DNA of 64,000 nt from contig NZ_LMMU01000001.1 in NCBI RefSeq assembly GCF_001422375.1, forward strand, positions 1,421,481 through 1,485,480, given 5' to 3'. The position numbers were made by a program, and so were the translations under genes. Positions 27,958 through 36,166 of this stretch are shown one piece after another (the first letter of the stretch is position 1; the number at the start of each line of letters is the position of its first letter). This DNA comes from Methylobacterium sp. Leaf99. GTDB lineage: Bacteria > Pseudomonadota > Alphaproteobacteria > Rhizobiales > Beijerinckiaceae. The notes under the pieces are model-generated. The model ran no database searches, was not told where the DNA came from, and saw nothing but the letters and a program-made list of their open reading frames with translations.

Positions 27958-28049
27958 GATGCGCCTCTGGCTCCTCGGCCGCCGACGGCACGCGGGAGCG
28001 GTGCGGGCGGTGTCGATCGCGAGCAGGACGACGTCGTGATCGATATTGG

Positions 28050-28061
28050 TCTTATATAAGA
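28050..28061. promoter_or_regulatory. Putative GntR operator, exporter side
   Basis: TCTTATATAAGA is a perfect 12-base palindrome about 93 bases upstream of the exporter start codon. It is the best-conserved member of the set found in this island and is similar to known HutC-type operators built on a TATA-centred dyad. Confidence 0.65.
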
Positions 28062-28220
28062 ATGATGCCCGATCAAGTGCGCCTGTGGTACCGGACAGAT
28101 GCGTGCACCGTAGGCGCTCACCTAGGCGCGATTTGTCATTTTTTTGCATCCCGTTCGGCCGCTCATGCGGCCCGGGCGGAACGACGCGGTGCTTCCTCGA
28201 TTGACGCGTCGAACTATGCT

Positions 28221-28234
28221 GTCTTATACAAGAC
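28221..28234. promoter_or_regulatory. Putative GntR operator upstream of suyA
   Basis: GTCTTATACAAGAC is a 14-base dyad (only the central step is imperfect) located 47 bases before the suyA start codon, where a bound repressor would overlap the promoter. Confidence 0.65.
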
Positions 28235-28280
28235 TCAGTCGCCGCAAAGAGCCGACGGCTTCATCAAGGAGGACCCCGGA

Positions 28281-28598
28281 ATGAATAGTCACGCCGGATC
28301 GGGCGAGGGGCGCACGAAGCCGCACCTTCTCGCGCATAGCCCGCTGGACAACGTCGCCGTCGCCGTCATCGAAGGTCTCAGGGCCGACACCGACGCACTC
28401 GGCGTCATCACGGAGGATGATTCGACCTTCGCGGTGAACGTCCGGCACGACATCCCGATCGGCCACAAGGTGGCGCTCACCGACCTGAAGGCCGGCGATA
28501 CGGCCATCAAGTACGGCCAGGATATCGGGAAGATCATCAAGGACGTCGCCAAGGGCGAGCACGTCCACGTGCAGAACCTCAAGACGAAGCGCTGGTGA
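28281..28598 (+). CDS. suyA: (2R)-3-sulfolactate sulfo-lyase, small subunit SuyA
   Basis: A 105-residue SAF-domain protein of the altronate-dehydratase (UxaA) N-terminal family: [23 protein letters not shown] start, [29 protein letters not shown] in the middle. SuyA and SuyB together cleave 3-sulfolactate to pyruvate and sulfite. Splitting of the UxaA architecture into a small and a large gene is the Suy arrangement. The ATG at 28281 follows AAGGAGG. suyB follows immediately. Assignment as Suy rather than a hexonate dehydratase rests on the neighbours (slcC, comC, sorAB, exporters). Confidence 0.88.
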   Translation: MNSHAGSGEGRTKPHLLAHSPLDNVAVAVIEGLRADTDALGVITEDDSTFAVNVRHDIPIGHKVALTDLKAGDTAIKYGQDIGKIIKDVAKGEHVHVQNLKTKRW

Positions 28599-28623
28599 GG
28601 TGGCGATGCCCGGAGAGAACATC

Positions 28624-29886
28624 ATGAACGTCCCCGAGACCACCTCCCCCTTCGTCGGCGGAGCCCCCGACCAGTTCGCCACCACGGCCCTCGGCTCCGG
28701 CCGCGCCTCCGCGGATACCAAGGCCGCCACCTTCATGGGCTGGCGCCGCGAGAACGGCCGCGTCGGCGTGCGCAACCACGTCGTGCTTCTGCCCCTCGAC
28801 GACCTGTCGAATGCCGCCTGCGAGGCCGTGGCCAACTCCATCAAGGGCACGATGGCCCTGCCGCACGCCTATGGCCGCCTGCAGTTCGGCGCGGATCTCG
28901 ACCTCCACTTCCGCACCCTGATCGGCATCGGCTCGAACCCGAACGTCGCGGCCGTCGTGGTCATCGGCATCGAGGACCAGTGGACCAACCGGATCGTCGA
29001 GGGCATCGCCAAGACCGGCAAGCCCGTGGTCGGGTTCGGCATCGAGGGCCACGGCGACATCGCCACCATCGCCAAGGCCAGCTACCAGGCCAAGCGCTTC
29101 GTGCAATGGGCGACCGAACTGCCCCGCGAGGAATGCCCGATCGCCGACCTCTGGATCTCGACGAAATGCGGCGAGTCCGACACCACCACCGGGCTTTCCT
29201 CCTGCCCCACCGTGGGCAACCTCTACGACAAGCTGATCCCGCAGGGGATCTACGGCGTGTTCGGCGAGACCTCGGAGATCACCGGCGCCGAGCACCTCTG
29301 CCGCGAGCGCGCCGCCACGCCCGAGATCGGCGACAAGTGGTTCGCCATGTGGAAGTCCTACCAGGACGACGTCATCGAGGCCCACAAGACCGACGATCTC
29401 TCCGATTCGCAGCCGACCAAGGGCAACATCCTCGGCGGTCTCAGCACCATCGAGGAGAAGGCACTCGGCAACCTCGAGAAGATCGGCCACGACAGCCGCT
29501 TCATCGACGCGCTCCAGCCGGCGGAGGCGCCCGCCAAGGGGCCCGGCCTGTACTACATGGACACCTCGTCGGCGGCCGCCGAATGCATCACCCTGATGGC
29601 GGCGGCGGGCTACGTCGTCCACACCTTCCCCACCGGCCAGGGCAACGTCATCGGCAACCCCATCGTCCCGGTGATCAAGATCACCGGAAACCCGCGCACG
29701 GTCCGCACCATGGGCGAGCACATCGACGTCGACGTCTCGGGCGTGCTCACCCGGGAGATGACCATCCCGCAGGCCGGCGACGCGCTCATCGACATGGTGG
29801 TCCGGACGGCGAACGGGCGTCTCACGGCCGCCGAATCCCTCGGCCACCGTGAGTTCGTGATGACGAAGCTGTACCGCAGCGCCTGA
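28624..29886 (+). CDS. suyB: (2R)-3-sulfolactate sulfo-lyase, large subunit SuyB
   Basis: A 420-residue UxaA C-terminal-family protein: [27 protein letters not shown] at the start, cysteine-containing [21 protein letters not shown] in the middle, and the C-terminal [21 protein letters not shown]. It is the catalytic partner of SuyA in desulfonation of sulfolactate. Three in-frame starts are possible (GTG 28600, ATG 28606, ATG 28624); I chose 28624 because GGAGAG lies 6 bases before it. A strong hairpin follows the stop. Confidence 0.9.
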   Translation: MNVPETTSPFVGGAPDQFATTALGSGRASADTKAATFMGWRRENGRVGVRNHVVLLPLDDLSNAACEAVANSIKGTMALPHAYGRLQFGADLDLHFRTLIGIGSNPNVAAVVVIGIEDQWTNRIVEGIAKTGKPVVGFGIEGHGDIATIAKASYQAKRFVQWATELPREECPIADLWISTKCGESDTTTGLSSCPTVGNLYDKLIPQGIYGVFGETSEITGAEHLCRERAATPEIGDKWFAMWKSYQDDVIEAHKTDDLSDSQPTKGNILGGLSTIEEKALGNLEKIGHDSRFIDALQPAEAPAKGPGLYYMDTSSAAAECITLMAAAGYVVHTFPTGQGNVIGNPIVPVIKITGNPRTVRTMGEHIDVDVSGVLTREMTIPQAGDALIDMVVRTANGRLTAAESLGHREFVMTKLYRSA

Positions 29887-29900
29887 CGGGCGGGCTCGCG

Positions 29901-29927
29901 CGCCGCGTTCCGATCCGGAACGCGGCG
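29901..29927 (+). terminator. Hairpin terminator after suyB
   Basis: A perfect 12-bp stem CGCCGCGTTCCG / CGGAACGCGGCG with a 3-base loop starts 14 bases after the suyB stop. The T-rich tail is poor (TCTCCCGTTC), so termination may be partial and allow read-through into slcC. Confidence 0.65.
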
Positions 29928-30062
29928 TCTCCCGTTCGGACAGGCAGCGCCGTACCCGCCCACGATCGTGGATAATCGGCCGCGACGGCCCCTCGCACCA
30001 TGCCTCCCCTCGCCAAGCAGAGCCGAAGCGCCATGCCGACGACAGAAGCCTCCCAGGGTCGC

Positions 30063-31004
30063 ATGCCGAAGATCGTCATCAGCGAATTCATGGACGAAGC
30101 CGCCATCGCGGCCGAACTCGGCGGGTTCGCAACCCTCTACGATCCGGGCCTCGTCGACCGGCCCGCCGACCTGATGGCGGCGCTGGCGGGCGCGGACGCC
30201 CTGGTGGTCCGCAACCGCACGCAGGTGACCGCGGCGCTCCTGGCCGCCGCACCCGACCTCAAGGTGGTCGGACGCCTCGGGGTCGGTCTCGACAACATCG
30301 ATCTCGCGGCGTGCGGCGCGCGCGGCGTCGCGGTCTATCCCGCCACCGGCGCCAACGACGTCGCGGTCGCCGAGTACGTCATCGGCACGGCGATGCTGCT
30401 CCTGCGCGGCGCCTACGGCGCGACCGACGCGGTGGCGGCGGGAACCTGGCCGCGCAACGCGCTGATGGGCCGGGAGATCTCTGGCAAGCGCCTCGGCCTC
30501 GTCGGCTTCGGCGCCATCGCCCGCGAGACCGCGCGCCGCGCCGTCGCCCTGGGCATGCAGGTCGCGGCCCACGATCCCCTCCTGCCGGCCGACGATCCGG
30601 CGTGGCGGCCGGCCTACGGCACGATCGCGCGCCTGGATCTCGACGCCCTCCTCGCCGGCAGCGACGTGTTGTCCCTGCACGTGCCGCTGACGCCCGAGAC
30701 GCGGGGGATGATCGATGCGCGGGCCCTCGCCCGGATGCCGGCCGGGGCCGTTCTGATCAACGCCGCGCGGGGCGAGGTGGTCGAGGTCGCCGCGGTGGCG
30801 GCGGCCCTGCGCGGCGGACATCTCGGCGGGGCCGCCCTCGACGTCTTCCCGCAGGAACCCCTGGACGCGGCGGCGGGCGCCGTGTTCCGGGACCTGCCCA
30901 ACCTCATCCTGACTCCGCACATCGCCGGGGTGACGCGGGAATCGAACGTGCGCGTCTCGGCCGTCACGGCGCAGGCCGTGCGCCGTCACCTCGCCGAGGG
31001 CTGA
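30063..31004 (+). CDS. slcC: Probable (S)-sulfolactate dehydrogenase SlcC
   Basis: A 313-residue D-2-hydroxyacid dehydrogenase family enzyme. Landmarks are VVGRLGVGLDNIDLAAC, the NAD-binding GKRLGLVGFGAIARETARRA near residue 140, the catalytic Arg in LINAARGEVVE, Glu in FPQEPL and His in LTPHIAGVTRES. In sulfolactate degraders SlcC oxidises (S)-sulfolactate to sulfopyruvate, which ComC reduces to the (R)-isomer used by SuyAB. I chose the ATG at 30063 (MPKIVISEFMDE); starts at 30000 and 30033 would add 21 or 11 residues. comC follows at once. Confidence 0.8.
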   Translation: MPKIVISEFMDEAAIAAELGGFATLYDPGLVDRPADLMAALAGADALVVRNRTQVTAALLAAAPDLKVVGRLGVGLDNIDLAACGARGVAVYPATGANDVAVAEYVIGTAMLLLRGAYGATDAVAAGTWPRNALMGREISGKRLGLVGFGAIARETARRAVALGMQVAAHDPLLPADDPAWRPAYGTIARLDLDALLAGSDVLSLHVPLTPETRGMIDARALARMPAGAVLINAARGEVVEVAAVAAALRGGHLGGAALDVFPQEPLDAAAGAVFRDLPNLILTPHIAGVTRESNVRVSAVTAQAVRRHLAEG

Positions 31005-31009
31005 AAGCC

Positions 31010-31999
31010 ATGACGACCCTGACCCTCGCCGAAGCCCACACCCTCGTGGCCGATGCCCTGGTCCGCTGCGGGACGCTGCCGCCCGCGGCACGGAGCGTCG
31101 CCCGGGCCCTCGTCGGCGCCGAGGCCGACGGACTGAAGGGCCACGGCCTCTCGCGGGTGGCGTCCTACGCGGCACAGGTCCGGGCCGGGAAGGTGGTGGG
31201 CGACGCGGCGGTCGCGACGACGCGGGCCCGGCCCGGCCTCCTCGCGGTGGATGCCGCCCACGGCTTCGCTTATCCGGCCCTCGACGCGGTCATCGAGCAG
31301 CTTCCGCCGATGGTCCGGGACCAGGGCATCGCGGCGGCCGGCATCCGCCGCTCCCACCATTGCGGCGCGGCGGGGCGGCCCGTGGAGGCCCTGGCCGAGG
31401 CCGGTCTCGTGGCGATCCTGTTCGCCAACACCCCGGCGGCCATGGCGCCCTGGGGCGGGTCGCGGGCGGTGTTCGGGACCAACCCCCTTGCCTTCGCCTG
31501 TCCCCTGCCCGGGCGCGCGCCCATCGTCATCGACCTGTCCCTCTCGAAGGTGGCGCGCGGCTCGATCATGGCCGCCCGGCAGCGCGGCGAGGCCATTCCC
31601 GAGGGCTGGGCCCTCGATGCCGAGGGCCGGCCGACGACCGATCCGGGCGCGGCCCTGAAGGGCACCATGGTGCCCCTCGGCGATGCCAAGGGCACCGCGC
31701 TCGCCCTGATGGTGGAGCTGCTCGCCGCCGGCCTGACGGGCGGGCGCTTCGCCGCCGAGGCGAGCTCGTTCCTCGATGCCGAGGGCGATCCGCCGGGGAC
31801 CGGCCAACTCGTCCTCGCCATCGCGGCGGATGCGTTCGGGCCCGGCGCCCTAGCCCGGTTCGCCGATCTCGCGGGCTCCATCGAGGCGCAGGACGGGGCG
31901 CGCCTGCCCGGCGCGCGCCGCCTCGCCCTCCGGACCCGGGCCGAGGCCGAAGGACTCACCGTCCCGGATGCCCTCGTGGCCGAGATCGGGGCGCTCTGA
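31010..31999 (+). CDS. comC: Probable (R)-sulfolactate dehydrogenase ComC
   Basis: A 329-residue protein of the Ldh2/malate-L-sulfolactate dehydrogenase family, which has its own NAD(P)-binding fold. Conserved features are EADGLKGHGLSRV, the catalytic His region AAGIRRSHHCGAAGRPVE, APWGGSRAVFGTNPLAFA and GDAKGTALALMVELLAAGLTGG. The family includes ComC, which interconverts sulfopyruvate and (R)-sulfolactate. It starts 5 bases after slcC, matching the slcC-comC pairing of known (S)-sulfolactate racemising pathways. Confidence 0.85.
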   Translation: MTTLTLAEAHTLVADALVRCGTLPPAARSVARALVGAEADGLKGHGLSRVASYAAQVRAGKVVGDAAVATTRARPGLLAVDAAHGFAYPALDAVIEQLPPMVRDQGIAAAGIRRSHHCGAAGRPVEALAEAGLVAILFANTPAAMAPWGGSRAVFGTNPLAFACPLPGRAPIVIDLSLSKVARGSIMAARQRGEAIPEGWALDAEGRPTTDPGAALKGTMVPLGDAKGTALALMVELLAAGLTGGRFAAEASSFLDAEGDPPGTGQLVLAIAADAFGPGALARFADLAGSIEAQDGARLPGARRLALRTRAEAEGLTVPDALVAEIGAL

Positions 32000-32160
32000 C
32001 CATGAAGGCCGCCATCCCGAGCGGATTTCGTCCCAGGCCTCCGGCCCTCCGGGTCGACCGATTGCCCGGAGCCGGGCTCGGCTTTAACGAAGAACGGGAC
32101 ACCGTGCTGGGAAACCTCTCCTTTCCTCCTCCCACGCCCGGGGAGCAGCGGTGCACCGAC

Positions 32161-32889
32161 ATGGAACGCACAGGTGGCAATGCGGTCGGCTTCCGGCCGC
32201 TCTATCGACAGGTCTACGACACGCTCCTGCGCCGCCTCGCCGATGCGGTCTGGCAGCCGGGCCAGATCCTGCCGAGCGAAGGCGTGCTCGCCGCCGAACT
32301 CGGCGTCAGTCAGGGGACGGTGCGGAAAGCCCTCGACGCGCTCACCGCCGACAGCCTCCTGGTGCGCCGCCAGGGGCGCGGCACCTTCGTGGCCGAGCAC
32401 GACGACAAGCAGAGCGTCTTCCGCTTCTTCAAGCTGAGGCCCGACGGGGCGGTCGCCGGGACGCCGTCGAGCCGCGTCGTCTCCATCGCGGAGGCCGCCG
32501 CCACCCTCGACGAGCGCGACCGGCTCGCCCTCCTGCGCAACGCGCGCGTGGTGCGGCTGGAGCGGGTGCGCTCCCTCGACGGGCGCGTCTGCCTGTTCGA
32601 GACGATCACCGTCCCGTCGAGCCTGTTTCCCGGCATGGCCGGGATGGCGCTTCCGAACACGCTCTACAGCCTCTACGCGACCCGGTTCGGCATCACGATC
32701 GCGACGGCGCACGAGCGCCTGAAGGCGATCGCGCTCAGCCCCGACAAGGCGGATCTGCTGGGCAAGCCGGCGGGAACCCCGGTCCTCGAAGTCGACCGCG
32801 TCGCCGTCGATCTCGAGGACCGCCCGGTGGAGTGGCGCCTGTCGACCTGCCTCACCGAGGACATCCATTACGCCTCCGTCCTGCGATGA
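32161..32889 (+). CDS. Second GntR/HutC-family transcriptional regulator
   Basis: A 242-residue HutC-subfamily regulator with an N-terminal winged helix (PLYRQVYDTLLRRLADAVWQPGQILPSEGVLAAELGVSQGTVRKAL) and a UTRA effector domain. It is clearly a paralogue of the regulator at 20,472. An upstream in-frame ATG at 32002 would add 53 residues with no family similarity, so 32161 is preferred although its ribosome-binding site is not strong. It lies between comC and sorA on the same strand and may be co-transcribed with them. It might sense a different pathway intermediate, such as sulfolactate, or oppose the first regulator. Confidence 0.88.
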   Translation: MERTGGNAVGFRPLYRQVYDTLLRRLADAVWQPGQILPSEGVLAAELGVSQGTVRKALDALTADSLLVRRQGRGTFVAEHDDKQSVFRFFKLRPDGAVAGTPSSRVVSIAEAAATLDERDRLALLRNARVVRLERVRSLDGRVCLFETITVPSSLFPGMAGMALPNTLYSLYATRFGITIATAHERLKAIALSPDKADLLGKPAGTPVLEVDRVAVDLEDRPVEWRLSTCLTEDIHYASVLR

Positions 32890-32927
32890 TCGCGCGGAGG
32901 TCGCCAGCGGGACATGGAGATTCCGGG

Positions 32928-34133
32928 ATGATCGGGACCGATCGCAGAACGCTCCTGAGGCAGGCCGGGGCCGGGCTTCTCGGTGCCGCCCTCGCACCCT
33001 TCGCGGCCCGGGCCGGCGAGGCCGTCACCCTGCCCTTCGGCAACGGCGAGCGCCCCCTCGTGGCCTATCCGGGCAAGCGCCCGCTGCTGCAGATGACCGC
33101 GCGGCCGCCACAGCTGGAGACGCCGTTCGCGGTCTTCGACGCGGGCGCGATCACCCCGAACGACGCCTTCTTCGTGCGCTATCACCTCGCCGACATCCCG
33201 ACCTCCATCGATCCCGACAGCTTCCGCCTGACGGTCGCGGGGCATGTCGATGGGCCGGTCTCGCTGTCCCTCGCCGAGCTCAAGGCGATGCCGAACGCCG
33301 AGATCGTCGCGGTCAACCAGTGCTCGGGCAATTCCCGCGGCTTCGTCGAGCCCCGCGTCGCCGGCGGCCAGCTCGCCAACGGCGCCATGGGCAATGCCCG
33401 CTGGACGGGCGTGCCGCTGAAAGCCGTGCTCGACCGCGCCGGCGTGAAGGCCGGCGCGGTGCAGGTCGTGTTCGGGGGCCTCGACGGCCCGGTCCTCCCG
33501 GAAACCCCGGACTTCGCCAAGGCGCTCGCCCTCGATCACGCCCGCGACGGCGAAGTGATGCTGGCCTGGGCCATGAACGGGGAGGATTTGCCCTGGCTCA
33601 ACGGCTATCCCCTGCGCCTCGTGGTCCCGGGCTTCTACGGCACCTACTGGGTCAAGCACCTCGACGCGATCACGGTGCTGGACAAGCCCTACGAGGGCTT
33701 CTGGATGAAATCGGCCTATCGCATTCCCGACACGGCCTGCGCCTGCGTCGAGCCCGGCCAGACCCCCGAGGCCACCGTGCCGATCAACCGCCTGACCATC
33801 CGGTCCTTCGTGACGAACCTCGCCGACGGGGCCACGATCCGGGCCGGACGGACGGACCTGCGCGGCATCGCCTTCGACGGCGGCTCCGGCATCGCGGCGG
33901 TCTCCGTCTCCGTCGACGACGGCCGCACCTGGACCGGGGCGATGCTCGGGCCCGATCTCGGGCGCTATTCCTTCCGGCCCTGGACCCTGTCGGTCGACCT
34001 CCCGGCCGGTTCGCACGCCCTCCGGGTCCGGGCGACGGGCAACGACGGGGGCGTCCAGCCGATGGCCGCGCGCTGGAACCCACCGGGCTACATGCGCAAC
34101 GTCATCGAGACCGTCCGCGTGCGGGCAGCGTGA
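32928..34133 (+). CDS. sorA: Sulfite dehydrogenase, molybdopterin subunit SorA
   Basis: A 401-residue periplasmic sulfite oxidase-family enzyme. The N-terminus (DRRTLLRQAGAGLLGAALAPFAARAGE) is a Tat-type signal. The molybdenum-ligating Cys132 lies in VNQCSGNSRGFVEP, followed by GARWTGVPLKAVL-like NARWTGVPLKAVLD, YPLRLVVPGFYGTYWVKHL, and a C-terminal dimerisation domain. It oxidises sulfite to sulfate and passes electrons to a c-type cytochrome, encoded next. This is the expected final step after SuyAB. The ATG at 32928 was chosen; an earlier in-frame ATG (32886) would put 14 extra residues before the Tat motif. Confidence 0.92.
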   Translation: MIGTDRRTLLRQAGAGLLGAALAPFAARAGEAVTLPFGNGERPLVAYPGKRPLLQMTARPPQLETPFAVFDAGAITPNDAFFVRYHLADIPTSIDPDSFRLTVAGHVDGPVSLSLAELKAMPNAEIVAVNQCSGNSRGFVEPRVAGGQLANGAMGNARWTGVPLKAVLDRAGVKAGAVQVVFGGLDGPVLPETPDFAKALALDHARDGEVMLAWAMNGEDLPWLNGYPLRLVVPGFYGTYWVKHLDAITVLDKPYEGFWMKSAYRIPDTACACVEPGQTPEATVPINRLTIRSFVTNLADGATIRAGRTDLRGIAFDGGSGIAAVSVSVDDGRTWTGAMLGPDLGRYSFRPWTLSVDLPAGSHALRVRATGNDGGVQPMAARWNPPGYMRNVIETVRVRAA

Positions 34134-34144
34134 GGGCAGCCAGG

Positions 34145-34519
34145 ATGACGATGCGTTCTCAGACGATCCTGCCGGCGAGCCTCGGGTTGTTGGCAACTCT
34201 GGGGGTCTTGGTGAGTATGGGGGTCTTGGCGAGTATGTGGGTCTTGGCGAGCCTCCCCGCGATCGCCGCGCCGCGGACCTACGAACTCCCCAAACCGACG
34301 GCAGCGTTGCGGCCGGCGGCCGGCCGGGAATCCGGGTTCGAGGCGGCCCAGGCCAATTGCATGACCTGCCATTCCGTCGACTACATCGCCATGCAGCCGC
34401 CGGGGAAGGGTGTTGCGTTCTGGACCAGTGAGGTGACGAAGATGACGAAGGTCTATCACGCCCCAATCAACGAGGCCGACGCCAGGGCCATCGCGGATTA
34501 CCTCGCCGCGGCGTACTAG
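34145..34519 (+). CDS. sorB: Sulfite dehydrogenase cytochrome c subunit SorB
   Basis: A 124-residue periplasmic monohaem c-type cytochrome: CMTCH at residues 72-76 and the axial Met in a short C-terminal helix region (VTKMTKVYHAPI). It follows sorA by 11 bases, as in SorAB systems, and carries electrons to the respiratory chain. The signal peptide is unusual: its hydrophobic core is built from three 18-base repeats (LGVLVSMGVLASMWVLAS). Confidence 0.88.
   Translation: MTMRSQTILPASLGLLATLGVLVSMGVLASMWVLASLPAIAAPRTYELPKPTAALRPAAGRESGFEAAQANCMTCHSVDYIAMQPPGKGVAFWTSEVTKMTKVYHAPINEADARAIADYLAAAY
34201..34254 (+). repeat. Three tandem 18-bp units in the sorB signal peptide
   Basis: Units at 34201-34218, 34219-34236 and 34237-34254 follow the form GGGGGTCTTGGCGAGTAT with one to four substitutions. 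They encode the hydrophobic core of the SorB signal peptide, and each unit adds or removes six residues in frame. Confidence 0.93.
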
Positions 34520-34620
34520 GGCACGCTTTCGAAGACGTGGAGACCGGTTCATCGCAAACCGGCATGGCTCTCCACCTCGGGGGCAGAATGGATGACCCGC
34601 TCCGATTTCAGTCGGCGGAT

Positions 34621-34863
34621 TTAGAGGATGGCGGTGATGAAGGCGGCGACCTGCGCATGAGCATTCGCGACCATCTGCGCCACGGGCTCGTCGGCGAAGT
34701 AGATCCGGCCCGCCGTCAGGGTCGCGGCGATCAGCCAGAATCCGATCAGAGCGACGCTGCGCGCGCGCCGGTCACCCGTCGCGGACGGGCCGTGGCAAGC
34801 GATCTCGACGGGTTCGCCGAACGGATCGAAGGCCATCGCCGGCTGGTCGCTACGCTTGCTCAT
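34621..34863 (-). CDS. Small single-pass membrane protein
   Basis: An 80-residue frame beginning MSKRSDQPAMAFDPFGEPVEIACHGP, with one hydrophobic segment (SVALIGFWLIAATLTAGRIYF) and a C-terminal tail. It has the look of a conserved short hypothetical protein, but I do not recognise a family. It lies on the opposite strand in the gap between sorB and the sulfate exporter gene. The ribosome-binding site is weak. Confidence 0.5.
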   Translation of the reverse strand: MSKRSDQPAMAFDPFGEPVEIACHGPSATGDRRARSVALIGFWLIAATLTAGRIYFADEPVAQMVANAHAQVAAFITAIL

Positions 34864-34997
34864 ACGCTTAGATGTCGCGCTTCGGGCTCGCTCGATCAAT
34901 GGATGCGTTTTGCGAAGATGTCCGCGGGCGGAGAGTGTTGTTCTCCGGGGGGCGGGACACGCAGAAGTTCCTTCCTCGTGCCTCAAGGGAAGGCACC

Positions 34998-36119
34998 ATG
35001 AGCGCCAAGGGCCTCGCGACGGCACGCGCCGGGACGGCGCAGCCGAGGATCGCGTCCGGCAAGATCGCCTCGCTCCTGCCGGGCATCCTCGTCTGCCTCG
35101 CCGTGACCCTGGCGTCCCTGGCCGTGCAGGCGATCGAGGAGCGCGCCACGGGCCATCCCTACATCGAGGCCCTCGTCATCGCGATCCTGCTCGGGATCGC
35201 CCTGCGCACCGTCTGGAGTCCGGGCGAGCGCTTCCGGGCCGGCATCGCGTTCTCGGCCAAGCAGGTTCTGGAACTCGCCGTCACCCTGCTGGGCGCCTCC
35301 GTCAGCCTCGGCGCCATCGTCGCGTCGGGGACAAGCCTTCTCGTGGGCATCGTCGCCACGGTGGTCCTGGCGATCGTCGCGAGCTACGCCATCTGCCGGG
35401 TCCTCGGCCTGCCCGCCCGGATGGCGATCCTGGTGGCCTGCGGCAACGCCATCTGTGGCAACTCGGCCATCGCCGCCGTGGCGCCGGTGATCGGGGCCGA
35501 CAGCAAGGACGTGGTCGCGGCCATCGCCTTCACGGCCGTCCTCGGCGTGCTGATGGTCCTGGGCCTGCCCCTGTTCATCCCCCTCGTGGGCCTGTCGGAG
35601 CACCAGTACGGCACGCTCGCGGGCCTCACGGTTTACGCCGTGCCGCAGGTGCTCGCCGCCACGGTCCCGGTCGGCATCCTGGCGACGCAGGTCGGCACCC
35701 TGGTCAAGCTGGTCCGCGTCCTGATGCTCGGGCCCGTCGTGGTCGCGTTCTCGTTCATCGCGCCCTACCTGCCGCCGGAGGGCGCATCTTCCGGGCAGGG
35801 GGCGTCTTCCAAGAAAGACGCATCCCCGAAGGGCAGGCCCGGACGCCTCGGCTTCTTCAAGATCGTGCCCTGGTTCATCCTCGGCTTCCTGGCGCTCGCG
35901 ACCCTGCGCTCCCTGGGGATCGTCCCGGACGCGGCCACGCCGCCGATCACCCGGCTGGCGGGCCTGCTCACCGTGGTGTCGATGGCGGCGCTCGGGCTCG
36001 GCGTCGACGTCCGCGTGCTGGCCCGGGTCGGCGGCCGGGTGACCCTGGCGGTGACCGGCTCGCTGATCGTCCTCCTCGCCGTCAGCCTGTCGCTGATCTG
36101 GGCCTTGCGGATTTCGTAA
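34998..36119 (+). CDS. YeiH-family (UPF0324) putative sulfate exporter
   Basis: A 373-residue membrane protein with about ten hydrophobic helices. Family motifs include LVIAILLGIALRTVW, ELAVTLLGASVSLGAI, ILVACGNAICGNSAIAAVAPVIGA and AVPQVLAATVPVG. The family is annotated as a putative sulfate exporter and is repeatedly found beside taurine and sulfonate degradation genes. A Gly/Ser/Lys-rich stretch (about residues 260-280) marks a cytoplasmic loop. I chose the ATG at 34998, which has an AAGGGAAGG site; the longer reading from 34872 is not supported. It would remove sulfate produced by SorAB or sulfite directly. Confidence 0.88.
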   Translation: MSAKGLATARAGTAQPRIASGKIASLLPGILVCLAVTLASLAVQAIEERATGHPYIEALVIAILLGIALRTVWSPGERFRAGIAFSAKQVLELAVTLLGASVSLGAIVASGTSLLVGIVATVVLAIVASYAICRVLGLPARMAILVACGNAICGNSAIAAVAPVIGADSKDVVAAIAFTAVLGVLMVLGLPLFIPLVGLSEHQYGTLAGLTVYAVPQVLAATVPVGILATQVGTLVKLVRVLMLGPVVVAFSFIAPYLPPEGASSGQGASSKKDASPKGRPGRLGFFKIVPWFILGFLALATLRSLGIVPDAATPPITRLAGLLTVVSMAALGLGVDVRVLARVGGRVTLAVTGSLIVLLAVSLSLIWALRIS

Positions 36120-36166
36120 TCATCGTCCGCCCTTCGTGCGCCTGTCACCGTGGAAGCGGATTGGAA

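Larger units (their letters stand above)
27958..28280. other. Divergent control region between the TauE exporter and suyAB
   Basis: A 323-base spacer with no gene. It holds two GntR-type palindromes, one on each side (28050-28061 and 28221-28234), which could control the two divergent transcripts independently. The segments around both are A/T-rich. Confidence 0.6.

Noticed and set aside
28281..29886. SuyAB as an altronate or galactarate dehydratase
   Set aside because: The UxaA family fits by sequence, but there are no hexuronate genes nearby, while two sulfolactate dehydrogenases, a sulfite dehydrogenase and two sulfur exporters adjoin.
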